In this document: in pieces, positions 32,849 through 43,158 of the stretch
Position numbering within the stretch: the stretch's first letter is position 1
Layout: every line of letters starts with the position of its first letter
NCBI GenBank assembly: GCA_943329075.2
Contig: CALQCM020000008.1
Coordinates: forward strand, 1 to 64,000
Length of the DNA stretch: 64,000 nucleotides
Reading direction: 5' to 3'
DNA from: Chitinophaga pinensis
GTDB lineage: Bacteria; Pseudomonadota; Gammaproteobacteria; Burkholderiales; SG8-41
Made by a program: the position numbers and the translations under genes
Notes under the pieces: generated by a model
What the model saw: the letters and a program-made list of their open reading frames with translations, nothing else
What the model was told of the DNA's origin: nothing
The model's database searches: none

Positions 32849-34996
32849 CTAGCGCAAACTCAAATTGCTTTTCACAATTCGCGGGCTGATGAAAATCAGC
32901 AATTCGTTTTTGACGTCTGACTTTGCATTATTGCGAAACAGGAAACCGATAAAAGGCGCGTCTCCCAGCACCGGAATCTTGGTGGTGGTATCCGTTTCAG
33001 TTTGCGTATAAATGCCGCCGATCACCACGGTGCCGCCGTTTTGCACAAGCACCGACGTCGTGATCTGCTTGGTATCGATAGCGGGTGGGCTCAACGACAA
33101 GGTGCTGACACTGTCCTTGTGAATATTCAGATCCATGATCACGTTGTCGTCAGGCGTGATCTGCGGCTTGACCTTCAGGCTCAAGGTGGCCGATTTGAAG
33201 GACACGCTGGTGGCGCCACTGGAGGTCGCCTGCTGATAGGGCAGCTGCGTGCCCTGCTCGATTGTCGCTTCGATCTGGTCGGCGGTGATGACGCGCGGGC
33301 TCGAGATGATTTTGCCTTTGCCGTCCGCCTGCAGCGCCGACACTTCCATATTGATGAAGCGGGTCAGGCCTTCGTTGAAAAGGACCATTGAAATGACGCC
33401 CGGTGCCGCGCCACCAAGACCGGCCACCGGTAGATTAACGTTCGTGAAATCGTTGGTGGTCGGTACCGGCGACGAAACCTGGCCGGTATGGAAGAGGGTG
33501 TCGTTCAGATTGCCGCCCAAGGTTACTCGGTTGCTGCTGTTGAGGAGGCCCTGGCCGTTGGCCCGGTCATGAATGCCAAGACGCGCACCAAGGTTGCGGC
33601 TGAACGAGTCGGAGGCTTCAACAATGCGCGCCTCAATCAGGACCTGACGTACCGGGATGTCGATCTTCTTGATCAGTGCGCGGACCTGCTCAAGTCGGCT
33701 CGGCGTGTCTTGCACGAACAGGGTGTTGGTGCGCGCATCGACTACCGCGCTGCCGCGTTTTGAGAGGATCGGTTGCGCCTTGTCGCCGACCAACTTCTGG
33801 ATGGCATCCGCTTTCTGATAATTCATCTGGAACGATTCCGTACGCACGGGTTCCAGATCGGCAATCTGCGCCTGTGATTCGAGGGCGAGCTTTTCCTTGG
33901 TGGCGAGTTCGTCGCGCGGCGCAATCCACACGACGTTTCCGTTCTTGCGCATATCGAGACCCTTGGTCTGCAATATGATGTCGAGCGCCTGGTCCCAGGG
34001 CACATCTTTTAGACGAAGGGTCAGATTGCCACCGACCGTGTCGCTGGTGATGAAGTTGAACCCGGTGAAGTCGGCAATTACCTGCAACACGGCGCGGACT
34101 TCCACGTTCTGGAAATTAAGCGACAGCTTTTCGCCGGTATAACCGATGCGCGAACCCTGGATCAGTTTGGTCGGGTCTTCAACAATCGGTTTGATTTCGA
34201 TAATGAAGCGGTTGTCAGTCTGATAGGCCGAGTGTTCCCAAAGACCTTTCGGCTCGATTGAAATCCTGGAGTTCCCGGCCTGCATGAATGCGTCGATCAT
34301 CTGCACTGGCGTGGCGAAGTCGAGAACATCCATCCGGCGCTCGAGATTTTTCGGCAGCGATGTATTCTGGAATTCGATCATCAGGTTCTTGCCTTGCTGA
34401 CGCAGGTCGATGCCGACCGCGTTGTCCGACAGATCGACGATGATTCTGCCCTCGCCGTTCGGGCCGCGGCGGAAGCTGATGTCGCGTAAAGCGTGTCTTC
34501 CGTCATTTGTTTTTGCTTCTGCAAAATGGGAGGTGACCGATGCTGCAGCGCTTGCAGCAGTTGCCGTGCCGCCGGCTCCCTGCAGGGTTATGACGACGAC
34601 TTTGCCGTCGACGCGCGTGTCGTAACCCAGCGGTTTTGCCAGATTCATCACCACCCGCGTGCGGTCACCTGCCTGCACGATATTCATCAGACGCAAATCA
34701 CCTTCACCGACTTCCTGCGTATTTTTGCCGAGCGCGTTGCCGGTGCCCGGGAAGTCGAACGCGATCCGCGGCGGGTTATTGATCGTAAAGCCGGCCGGCG
34801 GGTTGCCGAGGGCTTCCTTGAGCGTGATGCGGACGACGATGTTGCCGCCCTGCTGCCCCGCGACGTCGATGGCTTCGATGTTGTTGGCCAGGGCTGGCGT
34901 CGCTGCCTGACCCCAGGAGGCGGTCGCAAGCATGCAAAGCGCGAATGTCAGGGCGATTCGCGTTGCCTTTCCGGAAATATTTTTCATGGTGTTCAT
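32849..34996 (-). CDS. pilQ: type IV pilus outer-membrane secretin PilQ
   Basis: Forms the outer-membrane channel through which the type IV pilus passes. A signal peptide (about 12-33) is followed by one or two AMIN peptidoglycan-binding domains (about 40-270), an STN/N0 domain (about 300-370, LSLNFQNVEVRAVLQVIADFTGFN), an N1 domain and the C-terminal secretin barrel (about 480-710, with VPVLGDAPFIGFLFRNN). The ATG at 34996 has a strong GGAGG site; product 715 residues. It is last of the pilM-Q cluster. Confidence 0.96.
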   Translation of the reverse strand: MNTMKNISGKATRIALTFALCMLATASWGQAATPALANNIEAIDVAGQQGGNIVVRITLKEALGNPPAGFTINNPPRIAFDFPGTGNALGKNTQEVGEGDLRLMNIVQAGDRTRVVMNLAKPLGYDTRVDGKVVVITLQGAGGTATAASAAASVTSHFAEAKTNDGRHALRDISFRRGPNGEGRIIVDLSDNAVGIDLRQQGKNLMIEFQNTSLPKNLERRMDVLDFATPVQMIDAFMQAGNSRISIEPKGLWEHSAYQTDNRFIIEIKPIVEDPTKLIQGSRIGYTGEKLSLNFQNVEVRAVLQVIADFTGFNFITSDTVGGNLTLRLKDVPWDQALDIILQTKGLDMRKNGNVVWIAPRDELATKEKLALESQAQIADLEPVRTESFQMNYQKADAIQKLVGDKAQPILSKRGSAVVDARTNTLFVQDTPSRLEQVRALIKKIDIPVRQVLIEARIVEASDSFSRNLGARLGIHDRANGQGLLNSSNRVTLGGNLNDTLFHTGQVSSPVPTTNDFTNVNLPVAGLGGAAPGVISMVLFNEGLTRFINMEVSALQADGKGKIISSPRVITADQIEATIEQGTQLPYQQATSSGATSVSFKSATLSLKVKPQITPDDNVIMDLNIHKDSVSTLSLSPPAIDTKQITTSVLVQNGGTVVIGGIYTQTETDTTTKIPVLGDAPFIGFLFRNNAKSDVKNELLIFISPRIVKSNLSLR

Positions 34997-35073
34997 TGTC
35001 TTGCCTCCTGTTTTAGCCGCACGTGCCGCAAAAAAATTGCAGGCCACGCCATGCCCAACGGATATTTCGTAAT

Positions 35074-35586
35074 CTATTCAACCAATGTCATTGTGCTGAT
35101 GCGCTCAGTCCAGTCGCCGCCGCTATCCTGCACAATTTCCTTAAGCTTGACCGTCGTTTCACTGATTTCAGTAATCAAACCGAAGTTTTGGCCCATGTAA
35201 TTACCGACTTTTACGCGAAACAAATTATTGTCCGGGCTCTTGATCAGGGCGAAATTGGATTTCCCCTGCTGCAACGCGCCAACCATGCGCAGGTTTTCGA
35301 TCGAATAGGCCTCGAGCGGTTCCTTGCGACGGTTCAGGTCCGGCTGGATGCCGCCGCCGGCCGCCGATTTCGGCGGTTCGATCTTGCGCGGCTTGAACGG
35401 GTCGATCAGATCATAGGCATCGTAATTGAACGGTTCATATGGCTTCACATCGGGCAGCGGCGGAATGCGGCCCCGCGGCAGGTTGTCTGATTCTTTGACG
35501 AATTGGCGGAGATCCGAATATTGTTCGCCGCCGCAGGAAGCCAGCGTCAGCAACGCGAATACGAGAATGATGGCGTGGCGGATCAT
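35074..35586 (-). CDS. pilP: type IV pilus assembly lipoprotein PilP
   Basis: Inner-membrane lipoprotein that links PilN/PilO to the PilQ secretin. The signal peptide ends in a lipobox LASC, lipidated at Cys18. A proline-rich disordered segment (about 35-90, containing PFKPRKIEPP) is followed by a C-terminal beta-domain (about 95-170, LRMVGALQQGKSNFALIKSPDN). At 170 residues it is normal. Its start overlaps the pilO stop by 4 nt. Confidence 0.94.
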   Translation of the reverse strand: MIRHAIILVFALLTLASCGGEQYSDLRQFVKESDNLPRGRIPPLPDVKPYEPFNYDAYDLIDPFKPRKIEPPKSAAGGGIQPDLNRRKEPLEAYSIENLRMVGALQQGKSNFALIKSPDNNLFRVKVGNYMGQNFGLITEISETTVKLKEIVQDSGGDWTERISTMTLVE

Positions 35587-36218
35587 TTTTTAGGCGCCTT
35601 GCTGTCTTTAGCAGATTTTTTCTGCTTCGCAATCTCGTCTCCGTCGAGGTAGCGATAGGTCTTGGCGACAGCATCCATCGTCAACATACCGCCGGCCGGC
35701 TGTGCCAGCGCAATGTCATTCAGCAGTACGATCCGCGACAGTTTGGAGATGTCGCTCGCAAACGAGCCCATGTCGTGATAATTGCCCGTGACACGGATGG
35801 TGATCGGAAGCTCCGCGTAGAATTCGGAAAGCGTCTCGGTTGCCGCCGGCCGGAACAATTCAAACTGCAGGCCGCGACCGAGGCCCGCCTGGTTGATGTC
35901 GGTCAGCAGCGCTTCCATTTCGGATTTGCTCGGCAACTGCTTCAACAGCGTGCCGAACGATTTCTCGATGTCGTCAAGCTGCTTGCGATAGGCCTCAAGA
36001 TCCACCGCCTGTTTCTTTTTGTCCAGAAAGGTATCGCGCAGCGTAAGTTCCTTGCGTTTGGCCGCATCAATCGCGTCTACCTGATCCGTCCAGTCGAGGA
36101 ACCAGCTTGCCGCGATGCACGCGATAAACGCCAGAAACAACACGCCCAATTTTGGCAACGCCGGCCAGCTGCCGATTTCTTTCGGGTCAAGACGCCTTAA
36201 ATCATCAAGTGTCATCAT
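35583..36218 (-). CDS. pilO: type IV pilus inner-membrane alignment protein PilO
   Basis: Bitopic protein with a cytoplasmic N-terminus containing the DLRRLDPKEIGSWP segment, one transmembrane helix (about 26-43), a periplasmic coiled coil (50-95) and a ferredoxin-like domain. It pairs with PilN. The 211-residue length is normal. The C-terminus is rich in lysine (KQKKSAKDSKAPKK). Five nt separate it from pilN. Confidence 0.94.
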   Translation of the reverse strand: MMTLDDLRRLDPKEIGSWPALPKLGVLFLAFIACIAASWFLDWTDQVDAIDAAKRKELTLRDTFLDKKKQAVDLEAYRKQLDDIEKSFGTLLKQLPSKSEMEALLTDINQAGLGRGLQFELFRPAATETLSEFYAELPITIRVTGNYHDMGSFASDISKLSRIVLLNDIALAQPAGGMLTMDAVAKTYRYLDGDEIAKQKKSAKDSKAPKK

Positions 36219-36223
36219 GATTG

Positions 36224-36988
36224 TTATCTGCGCTGGACTGAAGTGTCAGACACCGCGATAGCCGGTGCGGTGATGCTGACCACGGGCTTGTCGGTGGCGG
36301 CGGACGCGGGCCGTTTCGTGCCGGTGGTGTTTTTGGCGGGCGCGCTGGTGGCTGCGGATTGTGCAACCACCAGCGCCGCCGGCAGGGCTGCAGGCGCGCT
36401 GGCGACCGGCTTGGCCGCGGGTTTCTTCGCCGGCGTCTGGTCTTCCTTGCTGCGTGTCAGCGATACGCTCAGACTGAATTCGCTCAGGCGCGTGCTCTTG
36501 TCGGCAAACGCCTTGATTTCGATCAGGACTGGTTTTTCAAGATATGGCGAGGACTCAAGATTGCGCATGAATGTGGAAACGCGCGCATTGGACTGTGCGT
36601 AGCCGCTAACCGTGACCCTGTTGATCTTTTGCGAAACCGCTTTGAGGTAGACGCCGTCGGGTAACTGGCGCACCAGCTGGTCAAGCAGATAAACCGTTTC
36701 AGCGCGGTTGGCCTGCAGCGATTCCACCACCTTTTTGCGTTGCAAAAGCGCAGCGGTCTGTTCTTTCAGTTTCTTGATTTCGTCGATCTGCTTTTCGAGA
36801 ACGGCGATTTCCGATTCAAGATAACTGTTGCGGCCGTTCTGTTCTTCGAGCTGGCCGCCCAGGTATGAATGCACCGCGAACCAGGCGGCGGCACCAAGGC
36901 CGACGACAGCGCCGAGCATGATGAAAAATTCTTTTTGTTGCCGCTTGCGTTTGATTTCGCGGTGCGGCAGCAGGTTTATGCGGATCAT
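36224..36988 (-). CDS. pilN: type IV pilus inner-membrane alignment protein PilN with Ala/Pro-rich C-terminal tail
   Basis: Begins MIRINLLPHRE, the conserved cytoplasmic motif that docks into PilM. A transmembrane helix (about 22-43), a coiled coil (48-92) and a ferredoxin-like periplasmic domain (about 98-182) follow. Residues from about 183 to 254 form an extra tail rich in Ala, Pro, Lys and Thr, making the protein longer than the usual 180-200 residues. The start overlaps pilM by 4 nt. Confidence 0.93.
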   Translation of the reverse strand: MIRINLLPHREIKRKRQQKEFFIMLGAVVGLGAAAWFAVHSYLGGQLEEQNGRNSYLESEIAVLEKQIDEIKKLKEQTAALLQRKKVVESLQANRAETVYLLDQLVRQLPDGVYLKAVSQKINRVTVSGYAQSNARVSTFMRNLESSPYLEKPVLIEIKAFADKSTRLSEFSLSVSLTRSKEDQTPAKKPAAKPVASAPAALPAALVVAQSAATSAPAKNTTGTKRPASAATDKPVVSITAPAIAVSDTSVQRR

Positions 36989-38091
36989 GCGTCAAACCTC
37001 CGCATGGCGAGTCCGCAGGCAACCATCAGCGATGGGGCGTCGGTCGTCAGATATTTGGGCCGGATTTTTGACGACAGCGCCATGTTCGCAAACGGATTTG
37101 CAATCATGGTATTGACCGAGGCGCGACGGGCGACGACTTCATCAATGCCGGGGATCGCGGCGCAACCGCCGGCCAGCACGATATGGTTAACCTGGTTGAA
37201 TTGCGTCGAGGTGAAGAAAAACTGCAGCGCGCGCGCGACTTCAAGCCCCAGCGTGTCGAGGAAGGGCAGCAAAACTTCGGATTCATAGTTGTCAGGCAGA
37301 CCGCCGGCACGTTTGGCCGCCTCGGCCTCTTCCGGCGACATGCCGAATACCCGCTGAATTTCCTGCGTGAGCTGGTTGCCGCCGAACGGTTGTTCGCGCA
37401 TGTAGACCGACTGGCCGTTGCGCAGAACGTTCATATTCATGACCGCGGTGCCGACATCGACGATCGCAATGTTCAGATCCTTGCCGTTATCGGGCAGCTG
37501 CCGTTCGATCAGTTCGAAGGCCGTCTGGGTCGCAAAGGATTCGACATCCATGACGAGCGCTTTGAGGCCGGCAGCTTCGGCGGCGGCGATCCGGTCTTCG
37601 ATCTTGTCTTTTCGCGATGCCGCGATCAGAACCTCGACGTCTTCGGGGCTGTTCGGTGCCGGTCCGATCACCTGAAAATCGAGGTTAACCTCATCAAGCG
37701 CAAACGGAATATATTGATTGGCCTCGGATTCGACCTGTATTTCGAGTTCGCTTTCGTGCTGTCCGGCGGGCACATTGATTTTCTTGGTAATGACCGCCGC
37801 GGTAGGCAGGGCCAGCGCAAGGTTTTTTACATTGGTGCCCATGCGTTTCCAGCCGCGCTTGATGCTGTCGCTCACGGCGTCGAGATTGTTGATGTTGCCA
37901 TCGACCACCGCGTCGCGCGGCAGGGGCTCGATTACATAGCGCTCCACCCGGTACAGGCCTTTGCCCGTTTCGGATATCTCAACCAGCTTGACCGACGACG
38001 AACTGATATCGCAGCCGATCAAGGGTGGCGCCTTGGACTTGAACAGGCGCTCAATAAATTCGAAGTCGAATTTCAATTTTCCCTTAAGCAT
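36985..38091 (-). CDS. pilM: type IV pilus assembly ATPase-like protein PilM
   Basis: Cytoplasmic actin-like protein (FtsA fold) that binds the N-terminus of PilN and connects the alignment complex to the motor. It has IGCDISSSSVKLVEIS near the N-terminus, the nucleotide-binding VDVGTAVMNMNVLRNG segment and VLAGGCAAIPGIDE near the C-terminus. At 368 residues it is normal. It is first in pilM-N-O-P-Q and divergent from mrcA. Confidence 0.95.
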   Translation of the reverse strand: MLKGKLKFDFEFIERLFKSKAPPLIGCDISSSSVKLVEISETGKGLYRVERYVIEPLPRDAVVDGNINNLDAVSDSIKRGWKRMGTNVKNLALALPTAAVITKKINVPAGQHESELEIQVESEANQYIPFALDEVNLDFQVIGPAPNSPEDVEVLIAASRKDKIEDRIAAAEAAGLKALVMDVESFATQTAFELIERQLPDNGKDLNIAIVDVGTAVMNMNVLRNGQSVYMREQPFGGNQLTQEIQRVFGMSPEEAEAAKRAGGLPDNYESEVLLPFLDTLGLEVARALQFFFTSTQFNQVNHIVLAGGCAAIPGIDEVVARRASVNTMIANPFANMALSSKIRPKYLTTDAPSLMVACGLAMRRFDA

Positions 38092-38322
38092 TGGTGAGTT
38101 AGAGACAATTTACACAATTTACATTAAATACTAACAACAAGCGTCGGGCAAGTAAAGTTTTTCCCTCTGGTTACTTTTTGCGGATAGCGGTGTCTTATAA
38201 TGTGTTTGTTCAATATAGCTTAATTAGCGGTGGCAGGGGCCGTGCTTGCGCATGTTTTGCTTTAACTTAAACAATTAAGCTGTTGTTATTTTGCAACAAT
38301 CTATAAGAGAAATCCAAAATTC
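38092..38322. promoter_or_regulatory. divergent promoter region between pilM and mrcA
   Basis: 231 bp, markedly AT-rich. The plus strand has TATAAT at 38196-38201, with TTACTT at 38171-38176 as a weak -35 (19-bp spacing), pointing to mrcA with a leader of about 115 nt. A perfect 9-bp inverted repeat AGCTTAATT (38217-38225) and AATTAAGCT (38273-38281) lies in that leader. The pilM side (38092-38150) is AT-rich but has no promoter I can fix. Confidence 0.45.
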
Positions 38323-40647
38323 ATGTTTTCCCGGTGGTGGCTTTTCCCGCTTAGTTTGCTGGTCTCCTGCGCGGCCGCAGCCGCGTTAGTCATTGTTTTT
38401 GTAGCGATAATTGTTTCGCCCTCGCTGCCGGATCTGAGTGTCCTGACGGACTACCAGCCGAAGGTTCCGCTCCGCATCTTCAGTATGGAGGGCCAACTCA
38501 TCGGTGAGTTCGGCGAGGAGCGTCGTGCGGTCGTCAAGATCGATGCCGTTCCCAGGGGCATGCGCGAGGCCATACTCGCTGCCGAGGACGAGCGGTTCTA
38601 CCAGCACGGCGGTGTTGACTACGTCGGGGTGATCCGTGCCGCGCTGTCCAACTTTGTTTCGGGCGGCGCGCGGCAGGGGGCGAGCACGATCACCATGCAG
38701 GTCGCGCGCAACTTTTTCCTCTCCAAGGAAAAAACGCTGACGCGGAAATTTACCGAAGTTCTGCTTGCCTTCAAGATCGAACACAGCCTGAGCAAAGACC
38801 AGATCCTCGAGCTGTATATAAACCAGATTTATCTCGGGCAGCGAGCCTACGGTTTTGCCGCGGCCGCGCAGATCTATTTCGGTAAGCCCCTTGAGCAGAT
38901 CACGCTGGCTGAAATGGCCATGCTCGCGGGGCTGCCAAAAGCGCCTTCCAGCTTTAACCCGGTAGTGAACCCGAAACGCGCCAAATTGCGACAGCAGTAT
39001 GTGCTGAGGCGCATGCGTGAACTCAATTTCATCAGCGACGACCAATGGCAGGCCGCCGACAAACAGGTGCTGGCGGTCAAGAAGTACGTGAACGAATACT
39101 CGGTAAAAGCAGATCATTTTTCGGAAATGGTCCGCCAGATCATGTTCGACCGCTTCAAGGAAGAAGCCTACACAAGCGGCTTCCGCGTCCATACGACGTT
39201 GTCTGTTGCCCACCAGGAGGCCGCGCATTCGGCGGTGCGTAAAGGGGTCGTCGAATACGATCACCGGCGCGGTTATCGCGGCGCGGAAAGTTATGCCGAA
39301 CTGGGGCCAAGTCCGAACGAGGAAGATTTCGAAGACGCGCTGCAGGACGAGAGTGAAAGCGATGATATCTATCCGGCGCTGGTTTTGGATGTGAGCGCAC
39401 GCGCAGTCAAGGTCTATCGCAAGGGTGGTGAAACATTTGAAATCAGCGGCGAGGGACTCAAATTCGCGCAAAAGATGATCGGCGACAAGGCGCCGGCCAA
39501 TCAAAGATTGCGGCGCGGCGCGGCCATTCGCGTGCAGAAAGATGAAAAAGGCCAGTGGCAGATTTCGCAGTTGCCACAGGCAGAAGCTGCGTTGGTCTCG
39601 CTGGACCCGGCGGATGGCGCGGTGCGCGCGCTGGTCGGTGGTTTTGATTTCAACCGCAATAAATACAATCACGTCACACAGGCGCTGCGGCAGCCCGGCT
39701 CGAGTTTCAAGCCGTTCATCTATTCCGCCGCCCTGGAAAAAGGCTACACACCGGCGACGATTATCAACGACGCGCCCCTGACCTTTGATGCCAGCCAGAC
39801 CGGTTCCGAGCCGTGGGAACCGAAAAATTTCGATGGCAAATTTGAAGGCCCGATGCGTTTGCGAACGGCCCTTACAAAATCCAAAAACCTGGTGTCCGTG
39901 CGCATTCTTCAATCAATCACGCCGCAATATGCGCAGGATTACATCACGCGTTTTGGTTTCGAAGCGAAATATCATCCGCCGTATCTGACCATGGCGTTGG
40001 GCGCGGGCAATGTGACGCCGATGCAAATGGTCGGGGGTTATGCGGTATTTGCAAACGGCGGTTTCAGGGTCGCGCCGTACTTTATTTCCCGCATTGAAGA
40101 CGCCAAGGGAAATGTTGTTGCACAGGCGCGGCCAGACCGTGCCGGCGAAGGCGCCGAGCGCGCGATCGACGCCCGCAATGCGTTCATCATGACCAGCCTT
40201 CTGCGGGATGTCGTGCGCTACGGCACGGGCGTGCGCGCCATGCAACTGGGCCGCGGCGATCTCGGCGGCAAGACGGGCACCACCAATGAATTTGTCGATG
40301 CGTGGTTTTGCGGTTTCGGTACCGGTCTCGTCGCCGTTGCGTGGATCGGTTTCGACAATCCGCATACGTTAGGACACAACGAAACCGGCGGGCAGGCGGC
40401 ACTGCCGATGTGGATTTCATACATGGGCAGTGCCATGAAGGGCGTTGAAGAACTGCCGCGGACGGTGCCGGAAGGCATCGTGCAGGCCCGCATCAATGCG
40501 GACACCGGATTGCGCGAAGTGGATGGCAAGGGAATTCCGGAGTATTTTTACCAGGAATTTTTGCCGCCGGAACGCGACGGTGAAAGCGCGCCGCCCGGGG
40601 CCGCGGCAGTCAAACCGGCGGATGAGATCAAGGGCCAGTTGTTTTGA
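38323..40647 (+). CDS. mrcA: penicillin-binding protein 1A (bifunctional peptidoglycan synthase)
   Basis: Class A PBP that polymerises and cross-links peptidoglycan. N-terminal membrane anchor (about 7-33), GT51 glycosyltransferase with the catalytic Glu88 in EDERFYQHGG and GASTITMQVARN, an OB-like insertion (about 300-430), and a transpeptidase with the nucleophile Ser460 in SSFK and KTGTT at 650-654. At 774 residues it is complete. Its position divergent from pilM is widely conserved in proteobacteria. Confidence 0.96.
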   Translation: MFSRWWLFPLSLLVSCAAAAALVIVFVAIIVSPSLPDLSVLTDYQPKVPLRIFSMEGQLIGEFGEERRAVVKIDAVPRGMREAILAAEDERFYQHGGVDYVGVIRAALSNFVSGGARQGASTITMQVARNFFLSKEKTLTRKFTEVLLAFKIEHSLSKDQILELYINQIYLGQRAYGFAAAAQIYFGKPLEQITLAEMAMLAGLPKAPSSFNPVVNPKRAKLRQQYVLRRMRELNFISDDQWQAADKQVLAVKKYVNEYSVKADHFSEMVRQIMFDRFKEEAYTSGFRVHTTLSVAHQEAAHSAVRKGVVEYDHRRGYRGAESYAELGPSPNEEDFEDALQDESESDDIYPALVLDVSARAVKVYRKGGETFEISGEGLKFAQKMIGDKAPANQRLRRGAAIRVQKDEKGQWQISQLPQAEAALVSLDPADGAVRALVGGFDFNRNKYNHVTQALRQPGSSFKPFIYSAALEKGYTPATIINDAPLTFDASQTGSEPWEPKNFDGKFEGPMRLRTALTKSKNLVSVRILQSITPQYAQDYITRFGFEAKYHPPYLTMALGAGNVTPMQMVGGYAVFANGGFRVAPYFISRIEDAKGNVVAQARPDRAGEGAERAIDARNAFIMTSLLRDVVRYGTGVRAMQLGRGDLGGKTGTTNEFVDAWFCGFGTGLVAVAWIGFDNPHTLGHNETGGQAALPMWISYMGSAMKGVEELPRTVPEGIVQARINADTGLREVDGKGIPEYFYQEFLPPERDGESAPPGAAAVKPADEIKGQLF

Positions 40648-40662
40648 CCGGCGGGTAAATTC

Positions 40663-42353
<1,691 letters not shown>

Positions 42354-42354
42354 T

Positions 42355-42459
42355 TAGACGATAAAGATTCGTCTCCCGCTTCTCCTCCCTGAGCGGGCGC
42401 CTTGATGCTTTATTGAGGCTTCGCCCCCGGTTTTACTCCCCTTAAACCGGGGGTTTTTT
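42355..42459 (+). ncRNA. candidate sigma-E-dependent small RNA with CU-rich loops
   Basis: About 105 nt on the plus strand between two minus-strand genes. Predicted stems in order: AGACGA/TCGTCT (42356-42361 with 42369-42374); CCCGCT/AGCGGG (42375-42380 with 42392-42397) with an 11-nt loop holding CUCCUCCC (42382-42389); an 8-bp stem with two G-U pairs (42399-42406 with 42412-42419); and terminator CCCCCGGTTT/AAACCGGGGG (42424-42433 with 42444-42453), loop containing ACUCCCC, then six U. No ORF with a ribosome site is present. The C-rich loops could base-pair with Shine-Dalgarno sequences. The last 18 nt overlap the 3' end of engB in antisense. Confidence 0.75.
42424..42459 (+). terminator. 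strong Rho-independent terminator of the small RNA
   Basis: Perfect 10-bp stem (42424-42433 with 42444-42453), 10-nt loop, then TTTTTT at 42454-42459. The T-run is on the plus strand only; the minus strand after the hairpin reads GCGAAGCC, so it cannot serve engB. Confidence 0.9.
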
Positions 42460-43062
42460 ATTCCTGTTGCGCGGATCAAGCCATCCGCCAATGAGTTTGT
42501 TGGCCTCCAAGATACCGATTTTGCGCGGGCTCGAAAAGAGTTGCGCAGTGTAGTTCTTGCCGAGTTCCTGCAGAGACGTATTGACGAACGTTAACGTGCT
42601 CTTGGCCTGCTGGCTGCCTAACTTGTCCGCTTTGCTCAGCAATACGTGCACAGGCACGCCGGTTGGTTTCAACCAGTCGAGCAACTGGTAGTCGAGCACG
42701 CCCATCGGATGCCGCGCATCCATGATCAGCACCACGCCGCGCAATGATTCGCGCGCCTGCAGGTAGCCCCCGATCAGTTCATTCCAGCGGTCGCGTTCGG
42801 CCGCCGGCACCGCCGCGTAGCCGTAGCCCGGCAGATCAACCAGAAACTGGTCCGGCCCGACGCTGAAAAAATTGAGGTGCTGAGTGCGGCCCGGCGTTTT
42901 GCTGACGAAGGCCATGCGCTTGCGGTTCGCAAGGGCGTTGATGGCGCTTGATTTGCCGGCGTTGGAGCGGCCGACAAACGCGACCTCGGCGCCGCGTGCC
43001 GGCGGCAGCATTCGCGTGTCAGCGACCGTCGTCAAAAATTCAATATTGCGAAACAGGGACAT
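42442..43062 (-). CDS. engB: ribosome-biogenesis GTPase EngB (YihA/YsxC)
   Basis: Essential small GTPase needed for late 50S assembly. G1 GRSNAGKS is at 31-38; G3 appears as DLPGYGYA, G4 as SKAD and G5 near SSPRKIG. At 206 residues it is normal. Its stop codon is inside the terminator hairpin of the opposite-strand small RNA. It is divergent from cytochrome c4. Confidence 0.96.
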   Translation of the reverse strand: MSLFRNIEFLTTVADTRMLPPARGAEVAFVGRSNAGKSSAINALANRKRMAFVSKTPGRTQHLNFFSVGPDQFLVDLPGYGYAAVPAAERDRWNELIGGYLQARESLRGVVLIMDARHPMGVLDYQLLDWLKPTGVPVHVLLSKADKLGSQQAKSTLTFVNTSLQELGKNYTAQLFSSPRKIGILEANKLIGGWLDPRNRNKKPPV

Positions 43063-43158
43063 TGGTAGCGCGGCCTAGCCTGAAAAAGGGGTTTTCGATA
43101 GAATACGGTGTTTTCGTCACGTTGCAATCGTCACGTGACAGGAAAGCAAGGAGATCGC

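Noticed and set aside
38386..39912. 508-codon open frame antisense to mrcA
   Set aside because: The same kind of codon-bias shadow; mrcA on the other strand is complete with all motifs.
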